A stretch of 20,686 bases of DNA from a virus: positions 1 to 20,686 of the IMG/VR virus record IMGVR_UViG_3300042345_000372. One strand, written 5' to 3'. Positions within the stretch are counted from its first letter, which is position 1. The number at the start of each line of letters is the position of its first letter. Shown here piece by piece: positions 12,835 to 18,017 of the stretch. The notes under the pieces are model-generated. The model worked only from the letters and a program-made list of their open reading frames with translations. It made no database searches and was not told where the DNA came from. A program made the position numbers and the translations under genes.

Positions 12835-13250
12835 TAAAATTTTATCAGATAATAGGAGGTGATGGGTTATGGTATGGTATGGCGCCGCCGATCCACGTGG
12901 GAAACTCGATTTTTTCGAGGTGGGTGGGGGGCAAATTTCGAAAATCACTTGCGTTTTTTTTGGCTTTTTATAGTGCATTCGAGTGCACAAAATCATTAAT
13001 TGCCCCGAATCGCTGTAACCCACGCCCACACTACGATACAGCCCGTTTGCCGTTACTCCCTTTGCTCCTTTATCGCTACACTATTACACGCTGAAAGTCA
13101 ATAGGGACGGGCGATTGACTCCATCCTATTCATTTAATCACTTAACAAAGCATAGTGACAAAAAAATAATTAACCCCTCAAACCCTTATAGATACTACGT
13201 TCTTGTTTGTGTGAAAACAACATCTTATTAAATATAGTTCTTTATACAAC
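12835..13250. other. non-coding divergent region with GC-rich block and hairpins
   Basis: About 500 bases separate the leftward 82-residue gene from the rightward operon. The part 12850-13130 is clearly more GC-rich than its surroundings. It holds GGCGCC (12881), the palindrome CCACGTGG (12893-12900), a hairpin CTCGA-TTTTT-TCGAG (12905-12919), a G-run whose GGGGCAA can pair with TTGCCCC near 13000, the first, imperfect copy of the 18-bp palindrome (12972-12989), and an AGTCAAT/ATTGACT hairpin (13096-13120). An exact anti-Shine-Dalgarno match AGGAGGTG at 12854-12861 leads only into a 34-codon frame. No tRNA or known RNA family is recognised. It could be a structured RNA, a replication or control region, or a mobile repeat. 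Confidence 0.55.
12972..12989. repeat. 18-bp palindrome family, copy 1 (imperfect)
   Basis: AGTGCATTCGAGTGCACA differs from the consensus AGTGCACTCGAGTGCACT at two positions (7 and 18). It lies in the non-coding GC-rich block, upstream of the rightward operon, and is followed by ATTAATT as most other copies are followed by similar A/T motifs. Confidence 0.8.
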
Positions 13251-13259
13251 TATTATACC

Positions 13260-13267
13260 TATATTTG
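13260..13267 (+). promoter_or_regulatory. -7 promoter element of the rightward operon
   Basis: TATATTTG matches TAnnTTTG and sits 68 bases before the ATG of the first rightward gene (13336), giving a leader of roughly 60 nt. The region immediately upstream is A/T-rich with no obvious -33 TTTG. Confidence 0.5.
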
Positions 13268-13335
13268 TTGACGATTGGTCGAGGGCATCAATTATAATTT
13301 AACTTAATAGGTTGTGACTTACCACTAAAGAAAAG

Positions 13336-13908
13336 ATGAATAATGCAATTAAGAGAATCAGTGAAACAAGTGTATTAAAGCCGTTAATGATAACGGAAAT
13401 GCAAACGGCAAGAACGCAAGTTAAAGCAAAAACGAAAAGTGCATTTGAGTGCACTTTTAAGTTCGCAAGACTTGTTAAAGAATCAGCCGACTATTTTAAG
13501 ACAAAGCAATGCAAGTCGGACTTAAACGATATCAGCGTAACGTGGACAATGAAAGAGTTTTTCGACAATTTAGGTGAGGGCTTCGGTAAAGAGTGGTGTT
13601 ATAGATTGATTAAAGCCGTTAAACTTGAGTTCAAAACTATTGTAGTAGATGGTAAGGAGGTTAAAGTCAATATGCTTGAAAAGTACCTTGCGACTCAGTC
13701 AAACTTTAGTATTGCAGAATTTATCAAGTTTGCGAGTGACATTAAGGAGGAGAAGGAGAAGGAGGAGTTCAAATTGAAATTGGTGTTCAACGATATCAAG
13801 TTGAGTATCAATTCAAAGGATGAACTTACTACTGACTTGACAAAAGCCGAAATCAAATCGATAATGGTTTTGCTACAACGCAAGATGGATACGATGACTG
13901 AAAAGTAG
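13336..13908 (+). CDS. hypothetical protein, first gene of rightward operon
   Basis: A 190-residue protein of unknown function, mostly helical. Residues 35-40 (SAFECT) are encoded by a copy of the 18-bp palindrome. The central part VTWTMKEFFDNLGEGFGKEW, then CYRLIKAVKLEFKTIV looks like a compact helical domain; a highly charged run KEEKEKEEFKLKL follows, and the C-terminus has TDLTKAEIKSIMVLLQRKM. Its position right after the divergent control region is where phage regulators often sit, and it could be the protein that reads the palindromes, but no helix-turn-helix can be asserted. The start at 13336 follows an A-rich stretch (AAAGAAAAG). Confidence 0.8.
   Translation: MNNAIKRISETSVLKPLMITEMQTARTQVKAKTKSAFECTFKFARLVKESADYFKTKQCKSDLNDISVTWTMKEFFDNLGEGFGKEWCYRLIKAVKLEFKTIVVDGKEVKVNMLEKYLATQSNFSIAEFIKFASDIKEEKEKEEFKLKLVFNDIKLSINSKDELTTDLTKAEIKSIMVLLQRKMDTMTEK
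13438..13455. repeat. 18-bp palindrome family, copy 2 (in CDS)
   Basis: AGTGCATTTGAGTGCACT differs from the consensus at two positions (7 and 9). It lies inside the first rightward gene and is translated as SAFECT; the preceding bases ACGAAA resemble the ACCGAAA or ACCAAA before the perfect copies. Confidence 0.85.
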
Positions 13909-13918
13909 TTCTATCAAA

Positions 13919-13936
13919 AGTGCACTTGAGTGCACT
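13919..13936. repeat. 18-bp palindrome family, copy 3
   Basis: AGTGCACTTGAGTGCACT has one mismatch (position 9). It lies 10 bases after the stop of the 190-residue gene and 3 bases before a TAACTTTA promoter-like element, so a protein bound here would touch the promoter spacer. Confidence 0.88.
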
Positions 13937-13939
13937 AAT

Positions 13940-13947
13940 TAACTTTA
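13940..13947 (+). promoter_or_regulatory. -7-like element downstream of palindrome copy 3
   Basis: TAACTTTA is one base off TAnnTTTG. It is part of a 13-bp sequence AATTAACTTTACA that is identical at 9487-9499. It could drive the lipoprotein gene at 14012 with a leader of about 60 nt, and it directly abuts the palindrome at 13919-13936. Confidence 0.35.
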
Positions 13948-14011
13948 CAGAATTTGCACTTACTTTGGTAGGTGCATTTTTTGTTGCTATAAACTTTTTT
14001 AAAAAACAAAG

Positions 14012-14176
14012 ATGTCACATAAACAAACAAACAACTTTTTTATTATTGCCATTGGATTGATTTTATCCATAGCAATTTTTGTAAGCAGCTGCGAATCGCT
14101 ATCACGGAATAGCTCCGTCAAGTCGCTTAATGAACCGAAAAGTGCACTCGAGTGCACTATTAATAATTTAATATAA
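14012..14176 (+). CDS. 54-residue lipoprotein ending in the palindrome-encoded SALECT
   Basis: An ORF from ATG 14012 to the TAA at 14174-14176. It begins MSHKQTNNFFIIAIGLILSI and continues AIFVSSCESLSRNSSVKSLN, then EPKSALECTINNLI. The hydrophobic core and FVSSC lipobox give a lipoprotein signal with Cys27, leaving a mature peptide of only 28 residues. The last third is encoded by the ~68-bp repeat (14091-14158), including SALECT from the palindrome. A tiny lipoprotein made early by a phage could act in superinfection exclusion, but the mature part is almost entirely repeat-derived, so it may have no specific function beyond membrane anchoring. Confidence 0.6.
   Translation: MSHKQTNNFFIIAIGLILSIAIFVSSCESLSRNSSVKSLNEPKSALECTINNLI
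14091..14158. repeat. ~68-bp repeat, unit A
   Basis: Begins GCGAATCGCTATCACGG and ends with the palindrome. It aligns without gaps to 14260-14327 with roughly a dozen mismatches over 68 positions. It contains a small hairpin GCTAT-CACGGA-ATAGC whose stem is kept in unit B, and CTTAATGAACC before the palindrome. Confidence 0.85.
14141..14158. repeat. 18-bp palindrome family, copy 4 (perfect)
   Basis: AGTGCACTCGAGTGCACT, a perfect palindrome built of two AGTGCACT palindromes 10 bp apart. It encodes SALECT at the end of the lipoprotein and is followed by ATTAATAATTTAAT, as is copy 7. Confidence 0.95.
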
Positions 14177-14186
14177 AACAAACAAA

Positions 14187-14495
14187 ATGAACTACTTAAA
14201 TCTAAATTGGAACTACGGATACGAGGTATCTGAAGAATGCGAAATGTACGAGTTTGAAGGCGACTCGCTATCACAGGATAGCTACGACCTGTCGATTAAT
14301 GAACCCGAAAGTGCACTCGAGTGCACTCTTTATAAGTTAATGGAGATAAAGCAAGTTGAAAATGGAGAGTATGTATTACTCAAGGACAACAAAGTTGCTG
14401 AGAGAGGCTCATACAGAAAATGTAATGAAATGCTTGACGCTTATATTGATGTCTACGAGTGGATAAATGGAATAAGTAATAAGTTAAACCAATAA
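14187..14495 (+). CDS. hypothetical protein with internal SALECT, paralogue of the gene at 14859
   Basis: A 102-residue acidic protein. Residues 1-30 are Tyr/Glu-rich (NYLNLNWNYGYEVSEECEMY), residues 27-47 (DSLSQDSYDLSINEPESALE and CT) come from repeat unit B, and residues 52-102 form a small domain: KQVENGEYVLLKDNKVAERG, then SYRKCNEMLDAYIDVYEWIN. That domain matches the 73-residue protein at 14859 in the pattern (V)-E-x-G-x-Y-x-L-L-x-x-N ... G-x-x-x-x-C and Y-E-W. An in-frame ATG at 14340, just after the repeat, would give only the 51-residue domain; so the longer protein may be a chance fusion through the repeat. Function unknown. Confidence 0.65.
   Translation: MNYLNLNWNYGYEVSEECEMYEFEGDSLSQDSYDLSINEPESALECTLYKLMEIKQVENGEYVLLKDNKVAERGSYRKCNEMLDAYIDVYEWINGISNKLNQ
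14260..14327. repeat. ~68-bp repeat, unit B
   Basis: Begins GCGACTCGCTATCACAGG, carries the same GCTAT/ATAGC stem plus a second stem CGAC-CT-GTCG, then TTAATGAACCCGAAA and the palindrome. It lies 101 bases after unit A and is inside the 102-residue gene. The start GACTCGCTATCAC is repeated again at 17282-17294. Confidence 0.85.
14310..14327. repeat. 18-bp palindrome family, copy 5 (perfect, in CDS)
   Basis: AGTGCACTCGAGTGCACT, encoding SALECT in the 102-residue protein. Followed by CTTTATAAGTTAATGG, where a new in-frame ATG begins at 14340. Confidence 0.95.
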
Positions 14496-14500
14496 AAAAA

Positions 14501-14506
14501 AGGAGG
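14501..14506 (+). promoter_or_regulatory. strong Shine-Dalgarno, unusual in this genome
   Basis: AGGAGG lies 6 bases before the ATG at 14513. Most other starts here have only A-rich upstream sequence, as is usual in Bacteroidota, so this site stands out and fixes the start of the 113-residue gene. Confidence 0.7.
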
Positions 14507-14512
14507 CAGATT

Positions 14513-14854
14513 ATGTATGTAAGAATGAAAGTAGAAAACGAAATGTTACAAGACGCTAAAATGGAGGCGTGGATTCATTATGATGACATGTATCAAGTTA
14601 TAACTTCTAAAGAAAACCAAAAAGTATGGGCTAAAATCATCGGAATAGATGAGAATGGACGCTTTGAAGACTTATTAGGTAGGACTTGCGAGAGTATTAT
14701 TCAAAAGGAGTTTGAAACACTAAGAGAAGCTTTGTATTGGTTAGACGAAAAATGTAAAGCCTTAGTACTCGAGGATTTATCTATCGTAGCATGGAGAGGT
14801 AAACGTGCTCAAGAAAAAATTGATGAGATTAATGAAAATGGATTTTATTTATAA
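14513..14854 (+). CDS. hypothetical protein
   Basis: A 113-residue, mixed alpha/beta protein: MYVRMKVENEMLQDAKMEAW, then IHYDDMYQVITSKENQKVWA and KIIGIDENGRFEDLLGRTCE, then a helix with FETLREALYWLDEKCKALVL, then LSIVAWRGKRAQEKIDEINE. No family is recognised. It is preceded by an exact AGGAGG, unlike its neighbours. A 4-base gap separates it from the next start at 14859. Function unknown. Confidence 0.72.
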   Translation: MYVRMKVENEMLQDAKMEAWIHYDDMYQVITSKENQKVWAKIIGIDENGRFEDLLGRTCESIIQKEFETLREALYWLDEKCKALVLEDLSIVAWRGKRAQEKIDEINENGFYL

Positions 14855-14858
14855 GAAA

Positions 14859-15080
14859 ATGAAGATAATTAAAGTAGAAGGTGGAAAGTATCAGTTACTC
14901 AACCACAATGGAGAGTTAATGTTTCAAGGCACAAAAGACCAATGCTACCTTGTAAGGCAAAATATGATGGATATATCACCAAACTATGAATGGGAGTATA
15001 TGGATAGGATTAGGAATGGTTATCACTCTCACGAAAAGCCGAACAATGAAACCAAAAGTGCACTCGAGTGCACTAATTAA
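14859..15080 (+). CDS. hypothetical protein ending in SALECT, paralogue of the 14340-14495 domain
   Basis: With the start at 14859 the product has 73 residues: MKIIKVEGGKYQLLNHNGEL, then MFQGTKDQCYLVRQNMMDIS, then PNYEWEYMDRIRNGYHSHEK and a tail NETKSALECTN encoded by palindrome copy 6. An upstream in-frame ATG at 14805 would overlap the preceding gene by 50 bases and add a low-complexity stretch (MLKKKLMRLMKMDFIYKK), so the later start is preferred. The body resembles the C-terminal domain of the 102-residue protein. Function unknown. Confidence 0.65.
   Translation: MKIIKVEGGKYQLLNHNGELMFQGTKDQCYLVRQNMMDISPNYEWEYMDRIRNGYHSHEKPNNETKSALECTN
15057..15074. repeat. 18-bp palindrome family, copy 6 (perfect)
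   Basis: AGTGCACTCGAGTGCACT at the 3' end of the 73-residue gene, read as SALECT two codons before the stop, then AATTAATAATTAAAAA. Upstream TCACTCTCACGAAAAGCC and GAAACCAAA resemble the longer repeat in degraded form. Confidence 0.95.
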
Positions 15081-15092
15081 TAATTAAAAAAG

Positions 15093-15130
15093 TGGAAGCC
15101 GAAAAACTTAAGAGTAGGCACAATTAAATT
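15093..15130. repeat. degenerate ~38-bp repeat, copy X
   Basis: Shares GGAAGCCGAAAA, AGAGTAGGC and AATTAAATT, in this order and nearly the same spacing, with 18909-18946. At 18909 the sequence is the 3' end of the 86-residue gene plus its downstream spacer; here it is non-coding, between the 73-residue gene and the amidoligase gene. It may be the leftover 3' end of a lost gene of that family. Confidence 0.65.
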
Positions 15131-15139
15131 CAATTTATT

Positions 15140-16360
15140 ATGAGTAAAAATGAAAATGTAGTAACATTAAGAAATGGGGAAGTACACCCTCAAGAATTAT
15201 GTGTATTCACTCACGAAGAGCAGTGGGAGTTAAGAGAGGATTGTGTCCTTACAAGTATGGAGCGTGAGTGGGCGTTGAATGATGAAGTCCATACTGAGTA
15301 CTATGGTGATACATTCATTGAGGGCAATGAGGATGTGGAATGGTCAGAGTGGCACAATGAGTATATCAATACACAACATAGTAGTTGTAGGTACGGATAT
15401 TATGGTCGAGGGAGTGATGAAACGTACTTTGACTATGGCGATTGTGTTTATTGTGGTGGGGAATACTATGTGAATTGTGATGTGGCTGAATGCCACGACA
15501 TAATTTACAGCGATAGGGCAGGAGAGTATGTCCATAGAGATGATTATGAGGATGATTTGACGAATAACAATGCTAGGTATCAATCACTCTCACGAAGGGA
15601 CAAGACCACTGACAAGACAATGGTGAGGGTTGGCTTTGAAATCGAGAAGGAAGATGATGAGGGGTGTGGAATACACTACGAAGACTTGTACGATAAAACA
15701 GGTTGGGCTAAGGAGTGCGATGGCTCGTTATCGGATTCAAATGGCTATGAATTAGTCAGTCCTACCTTCGACCTATTCACCGATGATATGGACAAGGACA
15801 TCAATGACAATGAGGAATTGAGGACACTGATTAATGCAGACCATTCAAGCAGTTGTGGTGGGCATATCAACATATCTCACGCCAAATATTCGCCTGATGA
15901 ATTGTTTGAGGGGATGTGTGGCTTCGTGCCATTGCTATACTCAATGTATGAGCATAGGCTCGATAAGACATACTCACAAGCCAAAAAGAAGTATGAGTAT
16001 TTCTATACGAGAGATAAGTATTCATCGTTCTACATCAAAAACAATCGTGTGGAGTTGCGATTACCTCCCGCAGTCAAGAGTGTACGGAACTTATTGTGGA
16101 GGCGTGATTTGATGCGAATCATTATGACCAACATCAATGCTTCAGAAATTGATGTACTCAAGATGATTGTCAATCAGAAGAGTAAATTATACAAACACTT
16201 GAGGGTTATTTACACTCAGAGTGAGGTGTTGAGTAAGATTGAGAAGTTTATAATGTACTCTAAGATGTACAATAATAAGGTCATTGACCCAATATGTACG
16301 AAGAACATCAAGTGTGATGGTATGAATGACTCGATAAATCAAAATGAATTAGGAGCATAA
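15140..16360 (+). CDS. putative amidoligase (Amidoligase_2-like, COOH-NH2 ligase)
   Basis: A 406-residue protein with an acidic, Cys/Tyr-rich N-terminal part (about 20-140; CVYCGGEYYVNCDVAECHD at 102-120 could bind zinc; GEYVHRDD at 128-135 is typical of phage members) and a catalytic domain from about 160. The domain shows VGFEIEKED (164-172), W189 and ECDGSL (192-197), NGYELVSP (201-208), SCGGHINIS (238-246) and the basic NNRVELRLPP (301-310). These are the G-F-E-(I/V)-E, D-x-S, E-(V/L)-(V/I)-S-P, C-G-x-H-(V/I)-(N/H) and R-x-E-x-R motifs of the glutamine-synthetase/ATP-grasp-like amidoligase superfamily (Iyer, Aravind and colleagues). It probably forms an amide bond on a peptide, protein or cell-wall substrate. 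The class II amidotransferase gene directly downstream supports this. Confidence 0.82.
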   Translation: MSKNENVVTLRNGEVHPQELCVFTHEEQWELREDCVLTSMEREWALNDEVHTEYYGDTFIEGNEDVEWSEWHNEYINTQHSSCRYGYYGRGSDETYFDYGDCVYCGGEYYVNCDVAECHDIIYSDRAGEYVHRDDYEDDLTNNNARYQSLSRRDKTTDKTMVRVGFEIEKEDDEGCGIHYEDLYDKTGWAKECDGSLSDSNGYELVSPTFDLFTDDMDKDINDNEELRTLINADHSSSCGGHINISHAKYSPDELFEGMCGFVPLLYSMYEHRLDKTYSQAKKKYEYFYTRDKYSSFYIKNNRVELRLPPAVKSVRNLLWRRDLMRIIMTNINASEIDVLKMIVNQKSKLYKHLRVIYTQSEVLSKIEKFIMYSKMYNNKVIDPICTKNIKCDGMNDSINQNELGA

Positions 16361-16385
16361 TTAATAATAACTTAAAATAAATAAT

Positions 16386-17282
16386 ATGTGTATAGCGATT
16401 TTAAATACAAAGGGAGCAACTCTAAAGAAGGGTATACTCAAGAATTGTTGGGACAACAATGGCGATGGTGCAGGTTTGTTGTATATCAACGATGATAAAC
16501 AAATGATGACATTCAAGGAGATGAAGAGCTTCGATGCTTTCTATGAGGAGTATGGTAGAGTCAAGAAACTATATGGTAGTAGAAATATTGTGCTACACTT
16601 TAGGATTAGCACTCACGGAAAGGTTGATGAAACAAATTGTCATCCGTTCTTAGTCAGTGAGAAATTAGGGTTCGTGCATAATGGAATGATATACGATGTG
16701 CCTACAAGCACAGACTATTCAGATACCTATATGTTCAACGAAACAGTATTAAAGTATCTTAACGATGGCTTTGAGTACAACGAGGTCATACTTGATATGA
16801 TGGAGGGATTCATAAATAGTAGTAAGCTTATCTTTCTCAATAATGAAGACCACTATGCTATTGTCAACGAGAAAGCAGGGCATTGGAGCAATAAGTGTTG
16901 GTTCTCTAATAGTTCGTATAAGCAAGTCAATAACTATGTTGATTATGGAGGCATTAAGAAATACAAAAATGATTGGGGTTATGGTTATGGAGCGGGAAAT
17001 ATATATGGGCAGTCGTGGGGCAATTCATATGAGCCGTATGTTTATACCCGTGAGCCTAAACAAGTCGAGCGAGATGAGGAGGAGTTGTTGTGTTACGAAT
17101 GTGGTATGCACTTGTATGACAAGGATGAGATAAACTTCGGCACTTGCACTTATTGTCAGATGGAGCAACACGAGCATTTAAACGATGAGTGCGAGGGTTG
17201 TTTAGGTACAGGTGGGAAATATAATGAGGATTGGAAAGCTATGCTTTGCGAAACCTGTGACAAAGACTTATTATTGGTATAG
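16386..17282 (+). CDS. class II glutamine amidotransferase with C-terminal zinc fingers
   Basis: A 298-residue protein. Met1 is followed by Cys2, the N-terminal nucleophile of Ntn-type amidotransferases after Met removal. DGAGLLYIN (27-35), HFRISTHGK (71-79), NCHPF (84-88) and FVHNGMI (96-102) are the family's glutamine-binding and oxyanion motifs, and the second half of the domain ends near 170. Residues about 236-298 are Cys-rich: CYECGMHLY, TCTYCQMEQH, CEGCLGTGG and CETCDKD give at least four C-x2-C knuckles, likely two zinc ribbons. It should release ammonia from glutamine; with the amidoligase 25 bases upstream it can form a two-gene amidation or ligation system. Such pairs have been described in phages; the substrate is unknown. 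Confidence 0.88.
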   Translation: MCIAILNTKGATLKKGILKNCWDNNGDGAGLLYINDDKQMMTFKEMKSFDAFYEEYGRVKKLYGSRNIVLHFRISTHGKVDETNCHPFLVSEKLGFVHNGMIYDVPTSTDYSDTYMFNETVLKYLNDGFEYNEVILDMMEGFINSSKLIFLNNEDHYAIVNEKAGHWSNKCWFSNSSYKQVNNYVDYGGIKKYKNDWGYGYGAGNIYGQSWGNSYEPYVYTREPKQVERDEEELLCYECGMHLYDKDEINFGTCTYCQMEQHEHLNDECEGCLGTGGKYNEDWKAMLCETCDKDLLLV

Positions 17283-17367
17283 ACTCGCTATCACGAAGGG
17301 GGGTGTCGCATCCATAACGCACAAGAACCAAAAGTGCACTCGAGTGCACTATTAATAATTAAAAATT
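17283..17367. repeat. spacer with a degraded long repeat ending in palindrome copy 7
   Basis: The 85-base gap opens with GACTCGCTATCACGAAGG (from 17282), the same start as repeat unit B, and ends with GAACCAAA, the perfect palindrome (17333-17350) and ATTAATAATTAAAAATT. The middle differs from units A and B. No gene fits; a stop codon precedes the SALECT frame and there is no ATG. Confidence 0.75.
17333..17350. repeat. 18-bp palindrome family, copy 7 (perfect, intergenic)
   Basis: AGTGCACTCGAGTGCACT between the amidotransferase gene and the 72-residue gene. It is the rightmost copy; none is seen in the following 3.3 kb. Confidence 0.95.
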
Positions 17368-17586
17368 ATGATGACATATGACACGTTCTTATTGTCTTGC
17401 CTGATGGTAGATATGGGAATAAATGTGAATGGTATATCTTATGAGTCACTCCCATATGATGTTCGGTTTGACGATGCAAGGAAGACATACAAGATTTTCA
17501 TCTATAGTCCTTCAAATGTACTATCGGAGAATGCATATGAGTGTATGGTAAATTTTTTAAAGGATAATAAAAACATAGAGCTATGA
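17368..17586 (+). CDS. hypothetical protein
   Basis: A 72-residue protein (71 if the second Met of ATGATG is used): TYDTFLLSCLMVDMGINVNG, then ISYESLPYDVRFDDARKTYK and IFIYSPSNVLSENAYECMVN. It looks like a small alpha/beta domain; no family recognised. Its stop overlaps the next start (ATGA), marking a run of coupled small genes that reaches 18178. Confidence 0.68.
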   Translation: MMTYDTFLLSCLMVDMGINVNGISYESLPYDVRFDDARKTYKIFIYSPSNVLSENAYECMVNFLKDNKNIEL

Positions 17587-17786
17587 AAAAACTACTTGAA
17601 ACAGACTTTGTTCTTCACGACAAAGCAAACGACACATTAGTTAAATGGAGTTGGAATGATGATGTTATTATTTTTGGAAGCAAAGAAGAAGCCGATGTCG
17701 ATTGCAGAGGCAATGAAAGTGTAGTCCGATGCACAGAACTATCGGAATATTGGACAAATATATTACTAACCCAAATAAATAAATAA
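17583..17786 (+). CDS. hypothetical protein
   Basis: A 67-residue protein, MKKLLETDFVLHDKANDTLV, then KWSWNDDVIIFGSKEEADVD, then CRGNESVVRCTELSEYWTNI. It seems to be beta-rich then helical; two Cys residues are present. The pattern D-D-V-I-I-F-G-S-K-E-E-A looks like a common small fold (strand, turn, helix) but no named domain is recognised. Coupled to the gene before it by an ATGA overlap and followed 6 bases later by the next gene. Confidence 0.68.
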   Translation: MKKLLETDFVLHDKANDTLVKWSWNDDVIIFGSKEEADVDCRGNESVVRCTELSEYWTNILLTQINK

Positions 17787-17792
17787 ATAATT

Positions 17793-18017
17793 ATGAAACA
17801 AGTAATCAAATTAACAAACATGAATGGAGAAGCTATCTTAATTGGAGTTGAGTCCATTATTAGCGTAAAACTAATTAAAGTCACAGACTCCTCAAAAAGC
17901 ATAGAAAGTGGACTACGAGAAAGCTTCCAAACTAAAATAGAAAGTAGAGGGGCAATGATTAGCACCAACTATGTAAAGGAAAGTGTTGAGGAAATTTATG
18001 AACTAATAAACCAATGA
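17793..18017 (+). CDS. FlbD-like small protein
   Basis: A 74-residue protein: IKLTNMNGEAILIGVESIIS, then VKLIK, a variable segment, then GAMISTNYVKESVEEIYELI. The pattern I-x-L-T-x-x-N-G-x-x-x-x-(I/V) ... T-x-x-x-V-K-E-S-V-E-E-(I/V)-x-x-(L/I)-I matches the FlbD/YvlB-type short beta-alpha fold known from flagellar operons and from many phage genomes. The phage role is unknown; a DNA- or protein-binding module is possible. Its stop overlaps the next start (ATGA). Confidence 0.65.
   Translation: MKQVIKLTNMNGEAILIGVESIISVKLIKVTDSSKSIESGLRESFQTKIESRGAMISTNYVKESVEEIYELINQ

Noticed and set aside
12869-12973. 34-codon frame after the exact AGGAGGTG
   Set aside because: Spacing to the ATG is good (7 bases), but the peptide has no known features, is short, and Shine-Dalgarno use is weak in this host group. 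Kept only as a note in the region entry.
12972-12989. T-arm of a tRNA
   Set aside because: The stem with TTCGAG resembles a T-arm but the loop is one base short, and no acceptor stem, anticodon or D-arm can be built around it. No tRNA or rRNA gene was found in the window.
12832-13029. Leftward open frame of 65 codons in the same block
   Set aside because: Overlaps the frame above, covers the -7 promoter element of the 82-residue gene, Pro/Lys/Ser-rich without domain; not credible as a gene.
12780-13094. Rightward open frame of 104 codons over the GC-rich block
   Set aside because: It starts inside the 82-residue gene on the other strand, runs through promoter, hairpins and a palindrome copy, has no recognisable domain and an odd composition. 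Reads as chance openness, although it too contains SAFECT.
12842-13120. Attachment site or integration locus
   Set aside because: The compositional break suggested an att region, but no tRNA end, no integrase gene and no direct-repeat pair are visible in the window.
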